A stretch of DNA of 64,000 bases. Source: Pacificimonas sp963710205 (GTDB lineage Bacteria; Pseudomonadota; Alphaproteobacteria; Sphingomonadales; Sphingomonadaceae). A program made the position numbers and the translations under genes. The notes below the pieces were generated by a model. It saw only the letters and a list, made by a program, of their open reading frames with translations, searched no databases and had not been told where the DNA came from. The DNA is taken from NCBI GenBank assembly GCA_963710205.1, contig CAVPZG010000002.1, forward strand, positions 62,001-126,000. Direction: 5' to 3'. How positions within the stretch are numbered: position 1 is the stretch's first letter; each line of letters opens with the position of its first letter. This document shows positions 57,578 to 64,000 of this stretch, piece after piece.

Positions 57578-58258
57578 TCAGGGCGTTTCGTTGATCGCGG
57601 CGTGCAGGCGCGCCTCGAACTCTTCGCGTTTCAGGCCGGGCGGAATTTCGGGCAGAAATCGCATCCTGAGTTCGCCGGGGCGTTTCAGACCGGATTTCGG
57701 CCAGACATGCGCGCTTTCGAGGGCAACGGGTATAACGGGGAGCTTGAGCAGGCGGTAAAGTCCCGCAACGCCCGAGCGCAGCGGCGGCGCTTCGCCCGCG
57801 GGAATGCGTGTGCCCTCCGGGAAAATCACGATCTGGCGTTCCTCAGCCTTCGCACGTTCGGCGGCGCGCAGCATCGACCGCATGGCGCTGGCCTGCGCGT
57901 CACGGTCGACGAAGATGGCGCCATGTCTGCGCGCGATCCAGCCCCAGACGGGTATCCTTTCAAGTTCGCGCTTCATGACGACGGCGGGCCAGTCGAACAT
58001 GCCGGGAAGCGCGATGGTTTCCAGGTTGGACTGATGCTTGGGCGCGATGATGACCGTACCGTCCGGAATGTCGCCTTCGATGCGGAAATGAATGCCGAGC
58101 ACGACGCGCGCCAGCCACACGCTGTATTTCGACCACATCGACGCGCCCTTCTGCGCCTGCCGCCTGGAAAACAATGTGCGGAAGGCGGCGACCAGCACGA
58201 AAACCGTGCTGGTCGTATAGAATAGAAGGGCGAAAACGATATTGCGGAGAAGGATCAT
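57578..58258 (-). CDS. plsC: 1-acyl-sn-glycerol-3-phosphate acyltransferase
   Basis: 226 residues. One N-terminal membrane region, then the acyltransferase motifs: 'APKHQSNLET' (HxxxxE variant of HX4D at about 73-79), 'GAIFVDRDAQA' and 'IVIFPEGTRIPAGE', and 'PVIPVALES'. It adds the second acyl chain to make phosphatidate. The acidic residue in HX4D is Glu here, as in a common bacterial subgroup. The start overlaps the ydcF stop (ATGA). Co-location with ftsE/ftsX suggests coupling of lipid and division genes. Confidence 0.9.
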   Translation of the reverse strand: MILLRNIVFALLFYTTSTVFVLVAAFRTLFSRRQAQKGASMWSKYSVWLARVVLGIHFRIEGDIPDGTVIIAPKHQSNLETIALPGMFDWPAVVMKRELERIPVWGWIARRHGAIFVDRDAQASAMRSMLRAAERAKAEERQIVIFPEGTRIPAGEAPPLRSGVAGLYRLLKLPVIPVALESAHVWPKSGLKRPGELRMRFLPEIPPGLKREEFEARLHAAINETP

Positions 58259-58797
58259 GCGCGGCCGATCAGTGACGCGAACAGCCGCGCGGTGAATTTG
58301 CCATATTCGCGCACCAGCGAATTGAGACCGCCGGTCGAAGGCACCGCATCCTCCACAACGGTCATCGTCGCGGGCAGATGCGCATCAAGTTCCAGCCGGG
58401 CGCGGCGCATATGGTCGGCGGCGGTGATGATCCGCAGCGATGTATAACCCCGCGCTATCGCCCAGTCGGCGGCCTCGGTCCCGTTGCCCGCCGTGTCGGC
58501 GGCGCGCTTCCCAAGGTCGATGCAGCAGTCAAACAGACGCTTTTCGGCGTCCAGTTCGGCCGCCAGCTCGCCGGGGCGCACGGCGGGATCGACGCCGGAA
58601 ACCAGCAGCCGCTGCGCCCGTCCCTCGGCGATCAGCTCGACACCGCGTGCGACCCGTGCGGGACCGCCGGTCAGCACGACGATGCCATCCGTTTTCACTT
58701 CGTCATCCGCAGGTCCGGGCAGCGCCAGCATGAACCAGACGAAGCCAAGCACCCACGTCAGCGCGATGCCGGTCAGGAATCTCAGGATCAGCCTCAC
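58255..58797 (-). CDS. YdcF/DUF218 family protein
   Basis: 180 residues from a GTG overlapping the ftsX stop (GTGA). N-terminal membrane span ('LRFLTGIALTWVLGFVWFMLAL'), then the DUF218 domain: 'DGIVVLTGGPARVARGVELIAEGRAQRLLVSGV' and 'AADWAIARGYTSLRIITAADHMRRARLEL'. E. coli YdcF binds S-adenosylmethionine and SanA/ElyC members act on envelope integrity; the role here is unknown. Tightly bound to ftsX and plsC in the operon. Confidence 0.88.
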   Translation of the reverse strand: MRLILRFLTGIALTWVLGFVWFMLALPGPADDEVKTDGIVVLTGGPARVARGVELIAEGRAQRLLVSGVDPAVRPGELAAELDAEKRLFDCCIDLGKRAADTAGNGTEAADWAIARGYTSLRIITAADHMRRARLELDAHLPATMTVVEDAVPSTGGLNSLVREYGKFTARLFASLIGRA

Positions 58798-59687
58798 AGC
58801 ACGTCCTTCAATGTGTTTTCGACCGTGATGCGGGCCGTCGACATAGACAGCAGCACCGCACCGAAGGGAACGGCACAAATGATCATCCAGCCCCACCAGG
58901 GGAGGCCCGCCGCCCCAGCCAGGCCGCCGCCAACCGCCCCGATCAGCTGACCGACAACGATGAGCACGATGAGGCCCAGCCCGAATCCGATCGCCGCCCC
59001 CAGGCAGGCGATCATGGCGAAACGGTACTGGAACAGCGCGGAAATGTGCCGGTCCTCCGCCCCCATCAAATGCAGCACGTCGATGGTTTCCCGGTGACGG
59101 CCCAGCCCCGCGCGCACACCGAGAATGACGATGGCCGCCGTTGCGACGGCGACCAGCAGGGCCGCGATCAGCGCGACCGTCGCAAGTGCCCAGGCCACAC
59201 GGCCAACGGGTGCCAGCCAGCTGGCATGATCGTCGAGGCGCGCGCCCTCAATCTCGCGCGCCAGGCGCACGCCGAGCGCATCGATGTCCACGCCTTCGGC
59301 GGCTTTCGCGTCAATCATCATGGGGAGCGGCAGGTCCTCGCCGACATTCCCGGTACCCAGCCAGGGTTCCAGAAGCCCGCGCAGCCTGTCTTCCGAAAGC
59401 CGGTCGATGTCCGAAATGCCTTCTGTTTTCGCCAGCAGCGTCTCGGCGGCGTCGACTTTTCGGGTCATCTCGTCGGGATTGGGTTCGACGATCTGTACAG
59501 TGAAGCTGCGCGACAGCCCCTCGTCCAGAACACCGACGCCAGAGGCCAGGGACAGGCCGGTCGCCAGACCGAGGACGGCCAGCAAGACCATCAGCGCAAT
59601 GATCCACGGCAATGCGCTCGAGGCGACCTTTTCCTGTGGCAGGAAGCGGAAGCGTTCCGCGCGCGGCTGCAGCGATTCCGGGATCAT
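58794..59687 (-). CDS. ftsX: Cell division protein FtsX
   Basis: 297 residues: a cytoplasmic N-terminus, first span at about 26-50, a periplasmic loop (about 55-165), then three spans including 'VALIAALLVAVATAAIVILGVRAGL' and the cytoplasmic 'HLMGAEDRHISALFQYRF' (typical of FtsX). With FtsE it forms the ABC-type complex that activates peptidoglycan hydrolases at the septum through EnvC/NlpD-class factors. An NlpD-like protein is encoded at 32390 in this window. Overlaps ftsE by 4 bases. Confidence 0.92.
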   Translation of the reverse strand: MIPESLQPRAERFRFLPQEKVASSALPWIIALMVLLAVLGLATGLSLASGVGVLDEGLSRSFTVQIVEPNPDEMTRKVDAAETLLAKTEGISDIDRLSEDRLRGLLEPWLGTGNVGEDLPLPMMIDAKAAEGVDIDALGVRLAREIEGARLDDHASWLAPVGRVAWALATVALIAALLVAVATAAIVILGVRAGLGRHRETIDVLHLMGAEDRHISALFQYRFAMIACLGAAIGFGLGLIVLIVVGQLIGAVGGGLAGAAGLPWWGWMIICAVPFGAVLLSMSTARITVENTLKDVL

Positions 59688-60406
59688 GTCCGCGCGCTCG
59701 CGCTCACAGGTGCTGGCGGATTGCGGATGCTGCCTGTCGGATCCTTCATTTCGCCGCGTTCCAGCCTCAGGACGGTGGCGGCGGGGACGCGCGGGAGCAG
59801 GTGCATGGCGTGCGTGGCGACGACCACGGTCGTCCCCAGCCGGTTCAGCTCGTGAAACAGGTGCAGCAGCCGTCCCGCCATCTCGGGATCGACATTGCCG
59901 GTGGGCTCGTCGGCCAGCAGCAGGTCGGGGCGGGCAATAACGGCGCGGGCAATGGCAAGGCGCTGCTGCTCCCCGCCGGACAGGGTGCGCGGGCGCGCAT
60001 CGGCGCGGCGTGTCAGGCCCACCCAGTCCAGCAGCTCGTTCACATGCGCCTTCACTTCGCTTTCCGCGACGCCCTCGATCCTGAGTGGCAGTGCGACATT
60101 GTCGAAGCTGCTGAGGTGATCGACGAGGCGGAAGTCCTGGAAAACGACCCCTACGCGCCGTCTCAGCGCGGGCAGTCTCGCGCGCGGCAATGTGCCGATG
60201 TCCTCGCCGAACAGGTTGACGCGCCCGCGCGTCGCCCGGCGATTGAGATAGAGGAGCTTCAGAAGCGATGTCTTGCCCGCACCGGAGGCACCGACAAGGA
60301 ACATGAATGCGCCCGGATCGAGGCGGAAACTGATATCGCGCAGCACCTCCGCATCCGTACCATAGCGCAAACCGACATTTTCAAAGCGCGCGAGCGGACC
60401 GAGCAT
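59684..60406 (-). CDS. ftsE: Cell division ATP-binding protein FtsE
   Basis: 240 residues, ABC ATPase: Walker A 'GASGAGKTSLLKLLYLN', Q-loop 'VVFQDFRLVDHLSSFDNVALPL', signature 'LSGGEQQRLAIARA', Walker B 'LLLADEPTGNVDPEM', then a C-terminal tail. The 'YLN' after Walker A and 'FRL...' are FtsE-like. ATG at 60406 overlaps the cysK stop (TGATG). It partners FtsX. Confidence 0.93.
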   Translation of the reverse strand: MLGPLARFENVGLRYGTDAEVLRDISFRLDPGAFMFLVGASGAGKTSLLKLLYLNRRATRGRVNLFGEDIGTLPRARLPALRRRVGVVFQDFRLVDHLSSFDNVALPLRIEGVAESEVKAHVNELLDWVGLTRRADARPRTLSGGEQQRLAIARAVIARPDLLLADEPTGNVDPEMAGRLLHLFHELNRLGTTVVVATHAMHLLPRVPAATVLRLERGEMKDPTGSIRNPPAPVSASART

Positions 60407-61401
60407 CAACGGAGCCCCTTTTCCGCCAGCCAGTCCGGGTTCCAGACGGTCGACAGATAGCGAAAGCCGCTGTCGCAAAGGATGGTCACGACCGTGCTGC
60501 CCTTGCCCAGCTTTCGCGCCAGCAGCTCCGCGCCGGCGACGTTGATCCCCGATGACAGGCCAAGACAAAGGCCTTCCTCGTCGTTCAGCTGGTGAATGAC
60601 ATCCATCCCCTGCTGGTCGGAAACGCGGAAGGCGCAGTCGATGGGCGCGCCTTCCAGATTTGCGGTGATCCGGCCCTGTCCAATGCCTTCGGCAACGGAC
60701 GAACCTTCGGATTTCAGTTCGCCGGTTTCGATCCAGCTGTAGAGCGCTGCGCCGTGCGGATCGGTGAGGGCGATGGTGATATCGGGCGATTTCGCCTTCA
60801 GGCCGATGCCCACGCCCGCTATCGTTCCGCCTGTTCCCGCCGCGCAGGTGAAGCCGTCGATACGCCCGTCGAGCGCATCCCAGATTTCCGGTGCGGTCGT
60901 TTCGACATGCGCCTGCCGGTTGGCGATATTGTCGAACTGTCCGGCCCAGATCGCGCCCGGCGTTTCCTCGCCCAGACGCCGACTATGGTGCTGGAAATGC
61001 GCGGGGTCGGCATATTTTGTCGGCGGAACCAGCACGAGCTCAGCCCCCAGCGCGCGCAGGGTGGCCATTTTCTCTGGCGACTGGCCCTCCGGCATGACGA
61101 TGACGGTTTTGTAACCCTTGGCATTGGCCACGGTGGCGATGCCGATGCCTGTATTGCCCGCCGTCCCCTCGACGACCGTCCCGCCCGGCTGCAGGCGTCC
61201 ATCGCGTTCCGCCGCCTCGATCATGTAGAGTGCCGCGCGGTCCTTCACGCTGCCGCCCGGATTTTCAAATTCGCATTTGCCCCAGATATCGCATCCCGTC
61301 CGTTGAGACGGTCCAGCCAGGCGCACCAGGCGCGTGTTGCCGATCAGGTTCAAACTGGATTTCGCGCTGGATTTCGCGCTCCGGGGGGAAGTGACTGACA
61401 T
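60406..61401 (-). CDS. cysK: Cysteine synthase A
   Basis: 331 residues. PLP lysine in 'NPGGSVKDRAALYMIE' (about residue 53), 'EGTAGNTGIGIA' and 'TGGTIAGVGIGLK' (phosphate loop) are standard for O-acetylserine sulfhydrylase. Near the start, 'SAKSSAKSS' is encoded by a 12-base tandem duplication (GCGCGAAATCCA twice, about 61361-61384). An in-frame TTG at 'LNLIGNTRL' would give a start just after the duplication and closer to the family N-terminus, so the true start is uncertain. First gene of the operon into ftsE. Confidence 0.92.
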   Translation of the reverse strand: MSVTSPRSAKSSAKSSLNLIGNTRLVRLAGPSQRTGCDIWGKCEFENPGGSVKDRAALYMIEAAERDGRLQPGGTVVEGTAGNTGIGIATVANAKGYKTVIVMPEGQSPEKMATLRALGAELVLVPPTKYADPAHFQHHSRRLGEETPGAIWAGQFDNIANRQAHVETTAPEIWDALDGRIDGFTCAAGTGGTIAGVGIGLKAKSPDITIALTDPHGAALYSWIETGELKSEGSSVAEGIGQGRITANLEGAPIDCAFRVSDQQGMDVIHQLNDEEGLCLGLSSGINVAGAELLARKLGKGSTVVTILCDSGFRYLSTVWNPDWLAEKGLR

Positions 61402-61450
61402 TGTGCGGCAGGGTCTAGTCCTGACCTTTCCCGCTGTCTATCAGGCGGAC

Positions 61451-62968
61451 ATGCGTTTTGCCCTTATCCTGTTCGTTCTGTTGCTGGCCGGATGCGATAT
61501 GGCGACCGGCAGCGGCGCGGACGCCATCCGCGTCAGCTTTGTCGCGGACGACGGGACCGGCGACACCGCGCTCTACGGCCGCGAAAGCTGGGAACAGGGC
61601 GCCACGCAGCTCGGACTGACGGCCTATGCCGCAGATGGGCGCATTGTCCCCGCGCTGGCGACAAGCTGGCGCGTGCTTGACGACGGGCGCTCCTATATTT
61701 TCAAACTGCGCCCAGCCGCCTGGTCCGACGGGCGCAGGATAACGGCGGGCGATGTGGTTGCCGTGCTCCGCCGCCAGATGGCGCCGGGCAGCAGGATGCC
61801 GCTGAAGCCCTATCTGATGGATCTGCATGAGGCTGAGGCCGTTGCCGCCAACCGCAAGCCGCCGCGAATGCTGGGCGTCGATGACCCGCTGAGCGACGTG
61901 GTCGCCATCACGCTCGACCAGCCGAACCCGGCACTGCTCGCCATGCTGGCGCATCCGTCCATGGCGATCGTCCGGCGCGACACGCCGCCGCCGCCATCGG
62001 GGCCATTCCTGATCGCACAGGAGGACCGGTTGCAGCCGAACCCGGACTGGTATGCGGCTGCTGCGAATGACGGCCTGCCGTCCTTCCTTTTGTCCGATCA
62101 GGATGTCGGGACCGCCCTTGCGGCGTATGAAGCCGGAGACAGCGACATCGTCATGGGCGGCACGACGTCCGGCCTTCGCCGCGCCCGCGCGCCCGCGCTT
62201 GAGGCCGCGCTGAGAATGGAACCGACGATCGGGCTTTATGGCTATCTGGCGCGAACATCGGCGGGACCGCTGGCGGATATCCGTATCCGCCGCGCGCTGG
62301 CGATGACGGCGGCAAGGGAAGCGGTGCCGGACGAATATTTCTCCCTCGCCGGGATGCAGCCCGCTTACGGTCCGCTCGCCCCGACCCTGCCAGAGGCCTA
62401 TGCGGGCGCGGTGCCGGACTGGGCAGTCTGGACGCCGGATGTTCGTTTCACCGAAGCGGCGCGCCTCCTCAGCGAAGCCGGTTTTGGTCCCGATGCCCCG
62501 CTCGCCCTCGACGTCGCCATCCCGCAGGGCGACGAACATGCGGGCGTATTGCAGGTGATTTCCGAAGGCTGGCGTCCGCTCGGTATTCAGATCCGCGCCT
62601 ATGTGCGGCCGGCCTCCTTGCACCGGGAAGCCATCGAAAGCGGCGATTTCGATCTGGCCGTCATTCAGCGCATCGCGCCTGCGGCGCTGCCCTTCTTTTT
62701 TCTGCGCCCCTTTGACTGCATCCAGCGGCTTGGCGGTTATTGCAACAGGGACGCCGACCGCTTGATGGACGAGGCGCAGGCGATGGAGGATTACAGCGAG
62801 CGCGTGCAGCGCATTCGCCGCGCCGCGCGTTTGATCGCCGAGGATGCGCCCGTGATCCCACTCTTTTCGCCGGTGCGCTGGGCTTTGGTAAGGCCTGGCA
62901 TAACGGGATGGGAAACCAATATCGTGGGCGCGCATCCGCCCGAATATCTAGGACGTGAAGGAAATTGA
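61451..62968 (+). CDS. Family 5 (oligopeptide/nickel-type) extracellular solute-binding lipoprotein
   Basis: 505 residues. Lipobox 'LLLAGC' (Cys near 14), then the SBP_bac_5 pattern: 'LTAYAADGRIVPALATSWRVLDDGRSYIFKLRPAAWSDGRRITAGDVVAVLRRQ' in the first 130 residues (the 'LA.SW....D...Y.F.LR....W.DG..ITA.DV' text is diagnostic). No permease or ATPase genes are beside it, so it is an orphan. Divergent from cysK with only 49 bases between starts, and followed by the thiolase after one base. Ligand unknown. Confidence 0.88.
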   Translation: MRFALILFVLLLAGCDMATGSGADAIRVSFVADDGTGDTALYGRESWEQGATQLGLTAYAADGRIVPALATSWRVLDDGRSYIFKLRPAAWSDGRRITAGDVVAVLRRQMAPGSRMPLKPYLMDLHEAEAVAANRKPPRMLGVDDPLSDVVAITLDQPNPALLAMLAHPSMAIVRRDTPPPPSGPFLIAQEDRLQPNPDWYAAAANDGLPSFLLSDQDVGTALAAYEAGDSDIVMGGTTSGLRRARAPALEAALRMEPTIGLYGYLARTSAGPLADIRIRRALAMTAAREAVPDEYFSLAGMQPAYGPLAPTLPEAYAGAVPDWAVWTPDVRFTEAARLLSEAGFGPDAPLALDVAIPQGDEHAGVLQVISEGWRPLGIQIRAYVRPASLHREAIESGDFDLAVIQRIAPAALPFFFLRPFDCIQRLGGYCNRDADRLMDEAQAMEDYSERVQRIRRAARLIAEDAPVIPLFSPVRWALVRPGITGWETNIVGAHPPEYLGREGN

Positions 62969-62969
62969 C

Positions 62970-64000
62970 ATGACCGACCCCATTGTCATCGTAGCAGCGA
63001 AACGCACCCCCATGGGCGGATTTCAGGGCGACCTGTCGGGGGCGAGCGCAAGCGAACTTGGCAGCGCCGCCATCGCGGCCGCCATGGCAGAGGCCAATCT
63101 GAGCGGCGGAGACGTCGACCAGGGCGTCATGGGCTGCGTACTTCCCGCCGGACAGGGACAGGCCCCGGCGCGGCAGGCGCTGCTGGGTGCGGGGCTGCCG
63201 CAATCCGTCGGCGCGGCGACCGTCAACAAGATGTGCGGCTCCGGCATGAAGGCGGTGATGGACGCGCATGACATGATCCTGGCGGGCAGTGCCGATATCA
63301 TGGTTGCGGGCGGCATGGAGTCCATGACGAACGCGCCCTACCTGCTGCCCAAGGCACGCGGCGGTTTCCGCATGGGTCATGCGGAAGTGAAGGACCACAT
63401 GTTCCTCGACGGGCTGGAGGACGCCTATGAACCGGGGCGTCTCATGGGCAGCTTTGCCGAGGATTGCGCTGAGAAATACCAGTTCACCCGGGCGGCGCAG
63501 GACGCTTATGCGATCCGCTCGCTTGAGCGTGCGCAGGCGGCGATTTCGGGTGGGGCGTTTGCCGACGAGGTCGCGCCCGTGACGATTTCCGGACGCGGCG
63601 GCGAGACGGTCGTCGATACCGATGAACAGCCGGGCAAGGCGCGACCTGAAAAGATTCCCTCGCTGAAACCGGCCTTTCGCAAGGACGGCACGGTCACGGC
63701 CGCCAACGCGTCCTCCATCTCGGACGGCGCGGCGGCCCTTGTGCTCATGCGCGAATCCGAGGCGGAAAGGCGCGGCATTGCGCCCATTGCCCGCATTGTC
63801 GGCCATGCGACCCATGCCCATGCGCCGAACTGGTTTGCCACTGCGCCCATTCCGGCCTGTGAGAAACTTCTCGAAAAAACCGGCTGGCGGGCGGGCGATG
63901 TCGATCTTTGGGAAGTGAACGAGGCCTTTGCCGTCGTCGCCATGGCCGCAATCCGCGATCTTGGTCTTGATGATGCGCGCGTCAATGTGAACGGCGGCGC
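62970..64000 (+). CDS. Acetyl-CoA C-acyltransferase (thiolase), truncated by the window end
   Basis: About 343 codons without a stop. 'IVIVAAKRTPMGGFQGDLS' at the N-terminus, the catalytic Cys in 'VNKMCGSGMKAVMDA' (about residue 89), 'VAGGMESMTNAPYLL', 'ANASSISDGAAALVLM' and 'WEVNEAFAVVAM' are all typical of the thiolase family. The GHP and CxG motifs near the C-terminus lie beyond the window. It starts one base after the binding-protein stop. Degradative or biosynthetic type cannot be told. Confidence 0.92.
   Translation, partial: MTDPIVIVAAKRTPMGGFQGDLSGASASELGSAAIAAAMAEANLSGGDVDQGVMGCVLPAGQGQAPARQALLGAGLPQSVGAATVNKMCGSGMKAVMDAHDMILAGSADIMVAGGMESMTNAPYLLPKARGGFRMGHAEVKDHMFLDGLEDAYEPGRLMGSFAEDCAEKYQFTRAAQDAYAIRSLERAQAAISGGAFADEVAPVTISGRGGETVVDTDEQPGKARPEKIPSLKPAFRKDGTVTAANASSISDGAAALVLMRESEAERRGIAPIARIVGHATHAHAPNWFATAPIPACEKLLEKTGWRAGDVDLWEVNEAFAVVAMAAIRDLGLDDARVNVNGG

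Overview
This is a high-GC window whose gene content points to an alphaproteobacterium, most likely of the order Sphingomonadales. The evidence is the serC-serA-hisZ-purA order with a serC-type RNA leader, the very large NAD-dependent glutamate dehydrogenase, HisZ, an O-acyltransferase/acyl-ACP synthetase fused to an LplT-like transporter, and a SUF operon led by an Rrf2 regulator. Genus and species cannot be read from the sequence. No phage, IS element, CRISPR array or rRNA was seen.

Layout. 1-7.3 kb: end of a WYL regulator, then a minus-strand SUF iron-sulfur operon (sufR-sufB-[DUF559]-sufC-membrane protein-sufD-sufS-sufT-sufA). Nearly every junction overlaps. sufB carries three frameshifts and sufC one. 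A DUF559 endonuclease-like ORF between them is surrounded by GC-rich palindromes. 7.3-14.7 kb: AraC regulator, a sigma-54 promoter with two upstream dyads feeding a short terminator-ended transcript (candidate sRNA), CtpA-type protease, YibQ-like deacetylase, prephenate dehydratase, membrane-anchored cytochrome c, LOG-family and extensin-like proteins. 14.7-22.4 kb: ferric-reductase-like/PepSY pair behind a Fur-like box, the serC leader, serC, serA, hisZ, a 44-aa membrane peptide, a CPT-like kinase and purA. 22-29 kb: TetR regulator with twin operators facing DUF2339 and Aas-type lipid genes. 29-36 kb: methyltransferase-like protein, HerA/DUF853 ATPase, surE, NlpD-like lipoprotein, alanine dehydrogenase, YghU, remnants of an aldo/keto reductase and a TolC-type gene, and tRNA-Thr. 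36-50 kb: PAS-type protein behind a CtrA-like box, NAD-GDH, glnD, a CPA1 antiporter, a Cys-rich copper-binding-like protein, tRNA-Gly and tRNA-Tyr. 50-64 kb: rlmB, M1 peptidase, NYN-LOTUS protein, tadA, small membrane proteins, hisC-tyrA, the coupled minus-strand operon cysK-ftsE-ftsX-ydcF-plsC-DUF2125, an oligopeptide-type binding lipoprotein and a truncated thiolase.

Functional links: amino-acid synthesis (serine, histidine, phenylalanine/tyrosine, cysteine) and nitrogen control (GlnD, NAD-GDH, alanine dehydrogenase) recur, alongside envelope biogenesis (FtsEX, PlsC, NlpD-like, CtpA, Aas). The best leads for something undescribed are the sigma-54 sRNA candidate near 8.6-8.8 kb, the DUF559/palindrome unit inside suf, and the CtrA-box PAS gene. 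All calls come from reading the sequence; no database search was run.
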